Shown here: positions 1 through 10,968 of the stretch, piece after piece | Position numbering within the stretch: the stretch's first letter is position 1 | Layout of the letters: the number at the start of each line of letters is the position of its first letter | Assembly (NCBI GenBank): GCA_027924585.1 | Contig: BSBM01000372.1 | Coordinates: 37,336,501-37,400,500, forward strand | Origin: Larix kaempferi | Taxonomy: Eukaryota > Streptophyta > Pinopsida > Pinales > Pinaceae | Reading direction: 5' to 3' | Length of the DNA stretch: 64,000 bases | Notes under the pieces: model-generated | What the model was told of the DNA's origin: nothing | What the model saw: the letters and a program-made list of their open reading frames with translations, nothing else | Databases searched by the model: none | Position numbers and translations under genes: made by a program

Positions 1-654
1 CACTTTATGAGTGCGCACGCGCACTCCTTGTTTTTCACTTGCTAGCACTTTATGAGTGCGCACGATCTCTGGGCCGTCAAATCTCTCGAGATCTAACAGT
101 TGGCCGATCTTTATGTCGTAGCACCTATTTTTAAGCCCCCCGGTCTCTCACTGTTGGTCTCCTTTTAGGCCTCTGCAACTTTTCTTTTAATTGTTTAGCT
201 CCCAGGGCTGAAAACAAATCGTATGTGCCCTACACGAGAACTCCAAAAGACATTTTTCTCATGGAAAAAACCAAGTACTAACACACATAAGCAAGAGAGA
301 AAAAAAGAAGTGCCTCTAACCAATGGGAGCTAAGTGGGAGCACTAAGGAAGCGTTTTTTTGTCTCTTGGGAGCACTGAGGGAGCATTGAGGGAGTGACAT
401 GGGAGCGTTGAGGGAGCAATCTGGGAGCATTGAGGAAGGGTTGAGGGAGCGCCCTATTTTGGCAGGGAGAGGCGTTTTTTTCCTAGGGAGCACGCTCCTA
501 AAAGGGAGCGATCAAGAGGCGCGCTTCCTGATTGCTTGCTCTAGGAGCGCCCTTCAGGAGTAAAGCGTTGAGGGGGGGGCGCTCCCCCGCAGCTTAGTTG
601 GAGATAGATCTTGGCGGAGGTGATGCATGTAGTACCTCCCTGACTAAAAGGGAG
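1..654. repeat. Unassigned repeat-like leader with short direct repeats
   Basis: No gene is seen. A 19-bp direct repeat (cactttatgagtgcgcacg) occurs at 1-19 and 46-64. From about 325 to 460 a purine-rich motif of the form gggagcattgagggagc recurs six or more times with variation. The stretch ends in a purine run (aaaagggag, 646-654) immediately before the candidate start of a copia LTR. That run looks like a polypurine tract, so this may be the 3' internal part of an older copia copy. I infer the latter; only the repeats are directly visible. Confidence 0.4.
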
Positions 655-1915
655 TGTTAGCATTTTGTAGCTCGGAGGTACTCCTGCATCGAGTGCCTGG
701 GTGCAGGGGTCTAAGATGATGGAGTCTCATAAATGTTATAAAGTGACTTTATTAATGTGCATTTATTAAAGCACTTTATGATGTGGCTTTCTAATTTAAA
801 AGTGAGAAGTACTTTATTGATGTTATAAAGTGACTTTTAAGTTATAAAGTGACTTTTAAGTTATAAAGTGAACTTTTATTATATTTAGGGTAAAGTGACT
901 TTTCAAAAAGATTTATTTTTATAATTGTTCATTAGGAGATTTAAGTGAACATGAGATTAAACCCCAGCTTTAGATCTTGTGGCCAAGATCTAATCTCAAC
1001 CGTTAAAGATGAAGAGTCATGGGGAGTTACCCTAATGAGAAGATAAAAGAGACTTGAGGCTTAATTTTTACTCATCCAAAAAGAGAGTTTTTGGTGAGGC
1101 ATGCATTCCAAGAGAAGTTGAAGTGTGGCTCAAATCCCAAGGAGCAGCCTGGAGAGAGGACCTCGACTTCCAAGAGTGAGGGCATTTAGTGAGCAACAGA
1201 GAGAAGAGATTGGGAAACAACTCGAGTAGGCACGATTCCCAAAGTGTGGGCGCATTTCCCAAGGCATGTACAACCATTAATGATCAGGTCATACAGCAAA
1301 AACTGGAGGGGTTGTACAGCTGAGTTGGTGGGCACAGAAAACGAGCAAGAGGCACTGTTTTCGAGGCAAGAGACAGCATTTATTGCTGAAGCACCATACA
1401 GCTGAATAGAGGCCGTATTGTTGATGTGTCTGGGTACTGATATCGAGGTGAACAGAGTTGCATGAAGACTGTCATGGGCCGTATTGTCTGCACGTTTTCC
1501 TAGGCAATAGTTTCCACAGTTTACAAGGTGACCATATGTGCTCAGATTTCAAGAATTTTTGTACTGTACTGTACTGTACATTTAATTGTTGTACCTTACT
1601 GCTGTTGTAAATTAGAGTTTTACTGCTGCTCATTAATATAAATATCTCTTGGGTTGGTTCTCCCAAGGAACAGGTTTTTTCCAGGGTCTATGTTTGACCA
1701 AAATCCCTGTACTAAATTAATTTACAATCTGTTGTTATGTGTGTTTTTCCGCTGCAAATGTGCTTTACAAACAGTATGTTAGCCTACAGACAAGTTACAT
1801 TTAATGCTTGATAAATGTGTTTACTGTTGAGGTTAATTTCAGTGGTTTGTAAATTGTTTGATGAAAGTTCTTAGTGACTGTGCATGTACAGTGAGCAGAC
1901 TTTTGTCATTTTTCA
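655..1915 (+). mobile_element. Element G: Ty1/copia 5' LTR
   Basis: The right edge is firm: the sequence ends in CA at 1915 and is followed directly by a primer-binding site. The left edge at 655 (TGTTAG) is a candidate chosen because the segment then begins TG and ends CA and follows a purine run; it could be wrong. Inside, the phrase ttataaagtgactttt is repeated several times between 735 and 900. An AT-rich TATA-like stretch (taatataaat) lies near 1634. No second LTR of this element is present. Confidence 0.55.
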
Positions 1916-1927
1916 TGGTATCAGAGC
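1916..1927 (+). other. Primer-binding site, initiator methionine tRNA type (element G)
   Basis: TGGTATCAGAGC directly follows the LTR end. This is the classic complement of the 3' end of initiator Met tRNA used by plant Ty1/copia elements. Confidence 0.9.
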
Positions 1928-2101
1928 TGGGGCCCTCAGAAGACAGTGGACAGTTGGTACAACAGAGTGTGCAAGGGATTTGCGTGAGAAGGACTGTTTT
2001 GTAGCAACTGTGAGCAAGGATTTTGCTGAGAAGTACAGTTGAGAGTGAGTTTTTGGCTCAGGTGGGCAGAGTTTGCCAGTTGGAAAAAGAGCAAGAAGTG
2101 G

Positions 2102-3457
2102 ATGATGGCCAGCAATTGGTATGAAGACCGGTTGGAGGGGATCTCCAACTACTTGAAGTGGAAGGCCCGGATGGGTACAGTTCTCGAGGAGAACAAACTT
2201 TGGTCGTTCGTCAATACAGTTGTGATACCTCCTACTACTGATCTTGTAGCCCTTGACATACATGAGGTGAAGGAGGCTAGAATGCAGAGATTGCTTATGG
2301 ATGGTGTTCGAGATCACCTCATCCAACATTTGGCAAAGAAACAGACTGCCAAGGAGATGTGGGACACATTGAAAAGTCTATATGAGAACAAGAACGAAAA
2401 TCGCAAGATGGCTTTGAAGGATAAGCTTCATGGCACGAAGATGGCGAAAGGTGAGAATGTAGCCTCTTACCTCACTAAGGTCAAACAGGTGAAAGATAAA
2501 CTCAGTGCAGTTGGTGAGGTGATTCTTGATTCCGAGCTGGTGAGGATAGCCCTAAAGGGCTTCACTAAGGATTGGGATGTGTTCGTGAAGTGCGTGGTTG
2601 GGAAAGATTATGGGACAATCTTACTCAGGAGGAGATCCGAGAGGGGTCTCAAGAGAAGTCAAGAAATGATGTTGATGAACAGAATGTGGCTCTTTCTGCA
2701 AAGGGCAAGAAAAAGAAGAGAGGCTCGAGCAGTGGAGCCAAGTCCGAGAAGGACATGAGCAAAAGTGAGATGCTTTGCTTGTCGGGGTTATGGTTACTAT
2801 GTTGCGTAGTGTCCTTATAAGAAGAAGGGCAAGAAGAAGGAAGTGACCGAGGGAGCCGCTTCAGCAGAAGTAGCAGAATTTGCAAGGAAATTCAAGAAGG
2901 AATTTTCCTTGGCGAGTACTATCTCGGAGAGCAGCATTGCCGAGAGCACATACACTAGAGTATGGTACATAGATGGCGTAGCAGCATGCCATATGATGGG
3001 AACAAGAGCCATGTTCCTGGAGGTGACAGATGTGGACAGAGTTATACTTACGGAGGATGGGTATGCCGGCACCCATGTAGTAGAAGGAGTTGGAAGTGTT
3101 CTGTTCCAACTCGAGTCTGGAGGATATCCGGAGGTTGGCGGAGTGTTGCTTGTTCTAAAGCTGAAGAGGAACTTGCTCTCAGTTTCAGCTGTAGAGGATG
3201 ACTGGTATGCGATCCTTCACTTAGAAGGACAAGTTTTCATGTATCCGGTGAGTGGGAGTCTAGGTGTAGCGAGATTGCTAGGCATCCGAGATGGCAGGAC
3301 ATACCAAGTATTGGGTCGTTCTGTGGATGGAGAGTCTGGTGGGAGGTCAAACTCATTGGCAGCAGTGGTAGCCATCAATGTAGAGGACTCATCCAGCTCA
3401 ATGAGGAGGTTAAGTCGGTATGAGATGACGCTTGAGGATGAGCAAGAGAGTGAGTAG
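2102..3457 (+). pseudogene. Element G: copia gag (UBN2 type) plus start of protease, degraded
   Basis: The gag begins best at the double ATG of 2102 (MMASNWYEDRLEG). It shows the copia gag pattern: a region near residue 80 with AKEMWDTLKSLYENK and a following KMALKDKLHGTKM block. The zinc knuckle near 2780 is broken: its two first cysteines remain (CFAC), but the histidine is tyrosine and a TAG precedes the last cysteine. A frameshift lies between gag and the downstream frame (2843-3457). That frame carries the protease neighbourhood, with WYIDGVAACHMMG where copia normally has DSGAS, so the catalytic Ser/Thr-Gly is lost. LKRNLLSVSA follows, as expected in copia. No integrase, RT or RNase H follows. 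Homology stops near 3590, so the element is truncated and cannot be autonomous. Confidence 0.85.
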
Positions 3458-3589
3458 TACTCTCAGTTTAGAGTGGTCATGCACAGATCTCCAGCAAATG
3501 ATCTAGAGCAAATGGCGGAGGGACCTTAGGTTCAGAGGGAGCTTCAGCAGTTGCAGAGCGGATGTTGGAGAGTCATGGTCAACTTAAAA

Positions 3590-4890
3590 CCCTACACTAA
3601 AAGAGATATATAATATCATTATAATGGCCATTGGCCAACCAACCTAAACCCTACACTAAATCTACAATAACCAACAAATCTCAAGCAAAAAGAACAAAAA
3701 CGAATTAATACATACCTGAATAGAATCAAAGATGTAGTAGATGTATCCCCACTCCACAAATGATCCACTAATGGCGATGGAAAAATCGGATGTTCCCTTG
3801 TTCTCTTGTTGAAAACCATCTCAAACCCCTTGTGGACTGCTTCAACTTCCTCAACAATGCAAAATGAACAAAACAATTTGTGGGCTTTTATCTTCTAATT
3901 CGACATATTTCTCTTGGCAGACCAACACTTTCGATCAACTCATAATACATACCCAAAATATTGCACGTTATTGAATGTGTCACGACACTTTTAAATATTA
4001 GAAAGTGTCGCGATTTTTTGTTGGCGATATATCGTCGAGGGGAATGTCACGTGATATATCGCGATACAGACGATATATCGGCGATATATGTAACTATGTT
4101 TACAACAAATTAATCATAAATCTCTAGATCCAGCCTAGGGTTGAGTAACTAATACAAAAACTCCACTCCAATCTAACAAACTCCTAACCAAATACTAGAA
4201 AAAGGTGGTCAAAACCCATGTGTACAATGTATAAGAGATACAAAGGGTCCAACAAAGTGGATGCCTCCTCCAATTGAGGAACAAAAGATTGGCAACTCAA
4301 TAAAATCTCCAAAGGCCTCTTCTAAGGCCTTTGGATATTTGATATTTCAAATGGTGGACACCATTTGAGAACCGGCTTTCAAATGGTGTCCACTCAACAA
4401 AAGCCCAAGTTTTGACCACCTGGATCAACCCCTAAACAAATTGTCCTCCATAAAGGTATGTCGATCTGTCCACATAGCAACATATTAGAACCTAGACCTA
4501 GGGTTGAAGCCTTTAGATCCATTTCAAACCCAACAATCTCCTCAAGACAAGTGATAGATATCCAAGAACAAGCCCTAGAAGAGGGACGGCCTAACCAATA
4601 AGTCACCAACATCGCCTCCAGCGTGGAGTGGCCTTCATGAAGTAATGAAGAAGCTCTGATGAAATGGTTCCAAGAGGTAACGTCCTCCATAATAAAGCAT
4701 AGACCCATGTATAATAAGTATTCCAAACAAAAGAGAAGCCTCCCAATAGCATACAACCTCTTCACACTAGCCAAAAAGCTGAACAATATCCAAGGAAACC
4801 ATAAAACTACCTCCAAAAACAGGATGACTGCTCAACAAGGCATAGATCTGTGTGCCATAAGGGCTCAGAAAAGGCAGAGACCCTCTTGAT
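3590..4890. other. Intergenic sequence, no gene recognised
   Basis: The phrase aaccctacactaaa occurs twice near 3589 and 3646. Around 4010-4095 there is a cluster of gatatatcg-type palindromes resembling one half of the MITE at 4895-5242 and ending in gatatatgtaac. A minus-strand open stretch (4394-4816) has no recognisable domain and I do not treat it as a gene. Confidence 0.5.
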
Positions 4891-4894
4891 CTCT

Positions 4895-5242
4895 GTTACA
4901 AATATCGGCAATATATCGCCGATATCGTGAGATATCGCGATGTTTGCTGCCAGCCGATAATTTCGGCAAACATCGCCGCGATGTTTGGGCGATTTTTTGT
5001 GGCCAAAAAATCGCAATGTCAAGGAAAAATCGGGATATATCGACAAAATATCGGCAAAAATCAGCAAACGTTGGAAAATGTCGCCAAAAATCGGGAAATA
5101 TCAGCTGAGTCAAAAAATTAATAATTTTGTACTTTTTAATTTTGCCGATATATTGCCGATGTTTGCCGACATTTTCCCCGATAAATCCGATATTTTCTTT
5201 TTGGACCCTTGGCGATATATTCGCCGACACGATATTTGTAAC
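4895..5242. mobile_element. MITE-like palindromic element rich in cgatatatcg
   Basis: The segment starts GTTACAAATATCGGC (4895) and ends with the inverted CGATATTTGTAAC (5230-5242), giving terminal inverted repeats of about 13-14 bp. The interior is packed with cgatat, atatcgcc and gatatatcg words on both strands and encodes no protein. Size (348 bp), inverted ends and lack of coding capacity fit a miniature inverted-repeat element. I could not find a clean target-site duplication, so the superfamily is unassigned. Confidence 0.6.
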
Positions 5243-5760
5243 ACTGCTCCTGATACACTATGCAGGCTGCTCAGATAGACCATAATGTGCCCAGGGATAC
5301 TTCTCATGCTGTTTTGATGCCCAAACTTTAAGATGAACAGGTCTTACTGCTTGTTATGACCAAAAAAACTGCCCAGACGCGGTGTTTACTACTGTTATGG
5401 TGCCCAGTAGTGAAGATGACAAATTTTTGTTGCTGTTACAGCGTGAAATCATGCCCAGGAGTGGAGATGTGAAGGTTCTTATTGCTATTAGGAAGCACAG
5501 GACTGCCCAGAATTTACTTAGAGTCAGCCCAGATCTGATAACCAACTTTATCTATTGCTGTTTATGCCTGGGAATGCCCCAGATCATGGAAATTTGCTGC
5601 AAAAAGATCAAAAACAGGCCTGAAATCTACTTGGTATGCCCAGGCCTGCCCAGACTTTGGAAATGAAGAGGTTTACTGCTGCCCAATGCACAGGTCGGTC
5701 CAGATTGTGCCCAGTTTTGTCCACGGGTTTGAAATGATGTTGTTTATCACTCCCCCTGGA
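5243..5760 (+). repeat. Degenerate repeat tract with recurring tgcccag words
   Basis: The word gcccag or tgcccag appears roughly every 40-90 bases, often near gtttactgctg or ttactgctgtt and a gaagatgac or gaagagg phrase. The units are too diverged to give an exact period by eye. No supported coding region is present. Confidence 0.4.
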
Positions 5761-7011
5761 TGTATGGATAACCTTGTCTTAATCACCAGTCCCCAAGTTC
5801 TGCATGCCATCCATGCCCTAGACTTCATGACTGAGAATGTGTCAGAGTTGCCTTTTTCCAAAAATACCAGCCCTGCTAAATCTACCATCAGTTTCCCTAT
5901 CCATGAGTTCATATCTCATGTTAACTTCCAACTAGGGTGCTTGTAGACTCTTGGCACAACCACATGAGGGCATATCAAGGTTAATCACGCTTCCTAGCCC
6001 ATGCATTCCCTGAACATCCATAAGCCAACAGCATCATCATCCATGAAGAATGACTCTAATAATCTGGAACCAAAGACATCTCAAAGGTCACCCCAGCTGA
6101 AGGCCCACTAGATCAACCTTAACTAACCTGGAAATATGACAAGTGTTGACTAGGTCAGCTATAAGCCAAACCTAGGAATACAATATAATAATGATTACAA
6201 TAGGGTCAGCCATGACCGGAAATAAAGCTTACACCATTCTCAATGAATTCACCTCAAGTTGCTAATTAAATATCTTATTTGGAGTGGGTTTCAAACATCT
6301 TACTTTTCCAAAGATTTTGTTTTGTTTTGGAAAAGTGTCAGATATAATGGTCATAATTACGACTTAGGCGTACTTTAAACATTTAATAGAGGCTTAGTTA
6401 GGGACTTCATAATAAAATGATGTAATCATTAGTGAATAAATATAGTCATTAAAAGATTAGGTACTCAGGATTTCGTACACACTTTCTCCTACTATGTAAT
6501 AGACATTGCATCAGTCAATAATAAATCAATCTATTCTCTCATTCTTATGTGCATTCCTGTCTATGCTCGTGTGTATAATAAGTTATAACTGACATATGCT
6601 GCTAAATAATTCTGAGATAAAAAGACTGTGAAATGGCAAGAAATGCATGACTTCTTCCAAAAGAGGGGACACTGTTCCATGTCCTATTCATGAATAAAAA
6701 AATTATCTTTTGGTCATCAGCATAAATTTAAGAATTCACACAAGTGTTAGCGTGCTTACAGGTTACTAGTTATCTCACAACCATACAAATAATGCTGCAC
6801 TAGAATATCAATGTTGAGGTTCATTGAAAAGCAAATGTTGGAGATACTGTATTTCATGTAACAAATTGAGCAAATTTCATCAAACTAAATCTGCATCATC
6901 CATTCATAGAAAAGATACAGCCATATAAATGCAAACCCATAGCCAGGAACATAGACTTGAGAAAACTATGCAAAGAAAGTTACAAATACCAGCCTTTGTA
7001 CAGCCTCTTAC
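5761..7011. other. Downstream part of the RRM gene locus, no further exon recognised
   Basis: The next exon of the minus-strand RRM gene should lie here or farther left, but I did not find it. Sequence near 6470-6545 resembles the AT-rich 3' part of an LTR (caataataaatcaatctattctctc), but no partner copy or TSD supports that. Otherwise the stretch is AT-rich without recognisable content. Confidence 0.35.
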
Positions 7012-7074
7012 ATTAAGAGCATCCTTTGCAGCTAATGCAAGTTGTTGGTGAGAAAATACAGCAAATGCAACGAT
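7012..7074 (-). CDS. RRM protein, exon 2 (63 bp)
   Basis: On the minus strand a canonical acceptor (taacag) precedes the exon at 7075-7080 and a donor GTAAGAGG follows it at 7011-7004. The 21 codons read IVAFAVFSHQQLALAAKDAL plus N, which is the beta3 strand and alpha2 helix of the RRM that starts in exon 1. Phase is 0 at both ends, matching exon 1. Family members then continue with a G-x-x-FDP-type stretch; that exon is not visible in the window. Small exons and large introns fit the locus. Confidence 0.8.
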
Positions 7075-7651
7075 CTGTTACAGGACCACATGTTAAACCC
7101 TTCCAGTGGTTTAAAACAAACTACAGAGATGATCATCAAGTAAAATGAAAAAAACGGGCATCTTATACTGCTAATCCACATAATAACTGCAAAACAGAAA
7201 ATTGCGAAGAATTGCTCAGCCTGTAAAGTGAAAAGGCAAAACCATACACATATGTGATTAGAAAATAAAAATGCTTAAAAATGGAAACCTTGATATGCCA
7301 AATGTGGAACAATCCATTTTGGTCATTCTTTTCACTTCATTTCTACATAGCATTTTTTTTACTAGATACATTATGGAATTTTCCCCTGAACTTCAAACCT
7401 AAAACATTTCTTGGACATTGCAGACCTTATTGGTCAAAACCAGAGAACTCCTAAGTTCTAACTATCCCATTTTGAACATGCCAAAAAAGTGATCAATTGT
7501 TGAATTCAAATGAGAATTATCTTCTAATCTATATCTTCACAAGAACGAACACATTTATACTCATGATTTGGCATTTCTGTAATCTGCCCAACTGTACACC
7601 ATCATGCAAATAATTTTTGGCTGCTCATTTGGCATTTCTGTAATCTGATAC

Positions 7652-7785
7652 TCATCATCTATTTATAATATTATCATTTGGCTGCTCTGATACCAAATGC
7701 AGCAACCGTATCCGGTTGGATGTTAATAGTCGAATCCGACTCTCATATTGAATGATAAAATGATAATATTATAAATAGATGATGA
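7652..7785. repeat. 28-bp perfect inverted repeat around the copia primer-binding site
   Basis: The left arm at 7652-7679 and the right arm at 7758-7785 are exact reverse complements (core atctatttataatattatc). They enclose a 78-base loop that contains the primer-binding site and the LTR terminus. A separate 21-bp direct repeat (atttggcatttctgtaatctg) sits just to the left, at about 7566-7586 and 7628-7648. Confidence 0.9.
7684..7695 (-). other. Primer-binding site, initiator methionine tRNA type (intronic copia LTR)
   Basis: Read on the minus strand this is TGGTATCAGAGC, two bases from the LTR end at 7698. It shows that the LTR is the 5' LTR of a minus-strand copia element whose interior is otherwise missing. 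Confidence 0.85.
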
Positions 7786-8265
7786 ATGATCACAATTGGC
7801 GGCCACCTTTATATAAGGTGTGGGCAGCCATGAATGAGGAGACGCACCCCTTAACCTAGTACTAATTATTATTTATTATTATTATTACATTTATACTTTA
7901 TATTCGTTGCATTTTGGGGGAGTGTGACTTGAAGTTCTCAATTCACGTCTCCTGTGGGAGAGGAAGAGGCATTTCTTGTGGCAGAGGAGTCAGCGATAGG
8001 AGAGCAGCATCATGCCACTACCATTGCTATCATTTCTGTCCAACAGGAACTCTATATGTAATCACTGGTTCTACACCTGTCTTCAAGCAAGGAGTGAGAC
8101 TAGTAAGAGCAAGGTGCTGCCACAACAATACTCTCTCCGCATCAGGACTCCAAATCGCTTTTGCTGTTATGGTTTCATTTCAATTGTTTTCTACATTTAC
8201 TTCTATTCAATTTTTCATCTGTTATTAGGTTTACTGTTTTATTGATGTTATGACATAATCCAACA
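7698..8265 (-). mobile_element. Copia 5' LTR inside intron 1 of the RRM gene
   Basis: On the minus strand the segment begins TGTTGGATTATGTC and ends ...TTGCTGCA. It carries a TATA-like core (tttatataagg, about 7808) and runs into the primer-binding site. Length is 568 bp. No matching second LTR, gag or pol was found to the left, where exon 2 of the host gene begins within 700 bp. This is therefore an LTR plus a stub, not a complete element. Confidence 0.7.
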
Positions 8266-9677
8266 TTAGATTGTGTTAGATTAAATAAGTATACAAGATG
8301 TGTATCTTCATAGTGACAAAACAATCGTTATACTTGCTGGTGCCATTTTTCCCCTTTGTTCTCTTGACCATATAAAAAAGACCAAATTCAGCCAATGATT
8401 CCAAGGACAAAAGTACGGTTAAAAATAATTTATTCTTATAGTCAAATTTATGCTAAATGGTTTTGGGAATGCTTGGCATTAAATTTTGTTGTAAACATGT
8501 TTTTTTAAGAATTTGAAGACCAAAAGACCAAATCAGGCCATTCTGCAAGGTACCCACTATCATTACTTTGTCATCATTCCACGTTCATTTGCACCATTAG
8601 GAAGGATTTGCACATAACTAACAAAGTATCCCAACCTGAAGAAACAAACTACTGCATCGGGGAAAGACAATACAGAGCAAAAGGGATGATAGCAAGCTAA
8701 CTAAAATTAAGAATTGTACGTGGAGCCTAACCACATCTAAATTAAAAGTCTCACTTAACAAAGCTAGCCATCCCCTGGGAGCAAGAATGCTCCCCTCTGT
8801 CCAACCTTCATTTGCAATTCATGGAGCTGGAAGCGTGCCGGAAGCATCTCTGTCTGCCATCTCGGAGCTGATGGTTTGGATTGCAAGCTGCATCAACTTC
8901 CCCCGTCAAGATATGCTACCAGCCACCCTGGTCCGTAATGACACTACAGGTGACCCTGCTAAAGACCCTAATACTGAAACGTAGGTGGAATCTAATGCTA
9001 GTGCCCATCATGGCTTAATTTTCTCTATGAATTATCTTTTTCCAAGGAACAACCTCGCAGAAAACCCTCCAAGTAGTTCCCCATTATTCAAGGATGGTAA
9101 ACGAGGTAAACCATCGGCCCTGATTATGGGATCAAGAGAGTTAAACCCGTAACCTCCCCAACTTTGGGAAGAGATCTCACGTCTGGCTCATGAGCTTCTC
9201 TATGAATTATCTATGTTCAATAGTTTTATATTTCTCTTAGGACAAGTATGTAAGACAGTATGTCTGCAAACCTTGAAGCACGTGGATTTAGTCTTGCTTG
9301 CACAGTAGTCTTGTAAATCTGTTGATGTTTTCTACTGAAACTACACACCCTTTTTAGAAGCTTGTAATGCACGCTCTACTGATAAAGCCTCAGTGAAGTT
9401 ATTGATACATATAAATACCCGTTGTTGTGGAAAAGAAACAAAGCTAGCCATTACCTATTCAGCGAATCAGCGCAGTGAGAATAATTGGGGGCTTGGAGAT
9501 TCCTCCCAACGTAATGGTTTTCTTAAAAAGAAAATCGGTTTCGTCTACATTGTGAAAAAGGTTTTAAAAAATAGACGTCCTGCAATAAGGTCTGCAATTA
9601 GCATGTCCTGGTGTGGAAATTTTAATTGGAAGCAACGAGCATACGATACAAATCCAGAGCATAAGAGAGAGAAGTAC
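8266..9677 (-). other. Rest of intron 1 of the RRM gene
   Basis: The donor GTACTTCTCTC starts at 9677 on the minus strand. The stretch is AT-rich, with a segment at 9036-9200 that looks like a dispersed repeat (ccgtaacctccccaactttggg), but nothing in it is confidently classified. The whole intron (7075-9677) is about 2.6 kb. Confidence 0.6.
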
Positions 9678-10082
9678 CTGATATCCGCGGCCAGTGTATT
9701 TGAGCTGGCAAGCTTCAAACCCGGGTCTCCTGCGAAAGAGATTGTAAATCTCGCGGTGCTTGATGTCCTCTGGAAGGCCGGAGATGAAGAGAGTCCTCAC
9801 TCGTTCCTTGGGATTGTTGTTGATGTCGGGATGGCGACTGTAGGTTTGCTTCTTATTGTTATTATTATTTTGAGGAGGGGGCAGAGGAGCAAGGGGCGGA
9901 GCAACAGGAGCAATCAGGTAGGGCGGACCAACAGAAGGTGGGGGTGCAAGAGGAGGATAAGCATGGGGATACTGATAAGGATTGTTATTGTTATAATCCT
10001 GCTGGTGGTGGTGGTGGTGGTGGAGGAATTGAACAGAGGGGTGTGGGGGCACTCCTCCCAGTCCTGCGCCTGGAGCTGCCAT
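9678..10082 (-). CDS. RRM-domain RNA-binding protein (RBPMS/couch potato type), exon 1
   Basis: The first ATG in frame is at 10082 ([15 protein letters not shown]). The exon has 135 codons and ends in phase 0 at a consensus donor (CAG|GTAC). Residues 1-70 are low complexity: a run of six histidines, QQDY, an asparagine run, then proline-rich sequence and another NNNNN tract. From about residue 95 the RRM begins with [19 protein letters not shown], containing the RNP2-like strand LFISGL, followed by [16 protein letters not shown]. This matches the RRM of the RBPMS/couch-potato family and its plant relatives, which bind RNA as post-transcriptional regulators. The gene is incomplete here because only exons 1 and 2 are found. 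No stop or frameshift is seen, so it may be functional. Confidence 0.85.
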
Positions 10083-10189
10083 CACCTCTGGACCGAAACC
10101 CTTCTGCAATTCTTACTTTTTTCGGTTTTCCCTGTTTTTTTTTTTAGCACTCCTTGTATGTTTCTTTTGAATCAGACTGTGCAGAGGTT

Positions 10190-10345
10190 CACCCCTGTGA
10201 TTGTTAGTTTTTGTATTTCCACGAGATGCACTATAGAAACATTCACATTGTGAGGTAAGTTTATGTATTTCCACGAGCTGCCTAGAGAAACATTCACATT
10301 GTAGAGAAACATTCACATTGTGAGGTAAGGATGTATTACAAGGGC
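10190..10345. repeat. Short direct repeats upstream of the RRM gene
   Basis: The phrase agaaacattcacattg occurs three times and gtatttccacgag twice within about 130 bases, some with gtgaggtaag following. The tract lies about 110-260 bp upstream of the predicted start codon, in the likely 5' untranslated or promoter region. Confidence 0.7.
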
Positions 10346-10425
10346 TTTTGAAAATAAAGAAAATAAAAAAGGAAAAATAAATATATATATGAGGGCTGGA
10401 TGTATTATAAGGATATGTTTGAAAA

Positions 10426-10433
<8 letters not shown>

Positions 10434-10472
<39 letters not shown>
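10434..10472. repeat. AT dinucleotide microsatellite
   Basis: An uninterrupted run of about 19 AT units follows a poly(A) stretch and sits some 350 bp upstream of the RRM gene start. Confidence 0.95.
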
Positions 10473-10474
<2 letters not shown>

Positions 10475-10968
10475 GGTTTTCCTTGCACTAAAAGATTTGT
10501 TTTAGAGTTCGTTGTGGATGAAGCATCGGCATTTTCCCTCACTTCGACCTACCAATTGAAATTTCATTTCGCATTAATATCCTTCTTCTTTCCTTAAGTA
10601 TTGGTTTAAGGATGTACTTTTAAGGAAGAAAAAATGTTTATTATGTCCTTGACATTAAGTATTCGCCTAGGAGTATTAATCCGTGTTCAAGATGAAATAT
10701 TTTGATAGAACTATGGTCGAAAGGCTAGTGCAGGTTTTTTATTATTAATTTCTTTTAATAAATCAACCATTTTTCCAAAATTTTATTGGCTCTGGACATA
10801 TGATGTGTGCATTGTTTTCTGCATCCCGGGAGTCAACAGCGCGCTGACCTCAGCATATCTTGCTCCCCGGATTTGTCATCGGGGCTTGTAGAGAGACCAT
10901 GTCCTCTTTCTTCATTATCACCTTCATTCATACGTCATTGTCCCCTGCGTCGCCATTTATTTCGGTAG

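Noticed and set aside
4394-4816. 140-codon minus-strand ORF as a gene
   Set aside because: No domain, no conserved pattern, and repeat-like surroundings; open by chance is more likely.
5673-5946. Overlapping ORFs on both strands with HPGGVINN-like text as retrotransposon pol
   Set aside because: I could not place them in any pol domain; the tract is better described as degenerate repeat.
9393-10253. 286-codon plus-strand ORF across exon 1 of the RRM gene
   Set aside because: It lacks any domain, includes the reverse of the His and Asn codon runs, and the minus strand has the RRM with splice sites.
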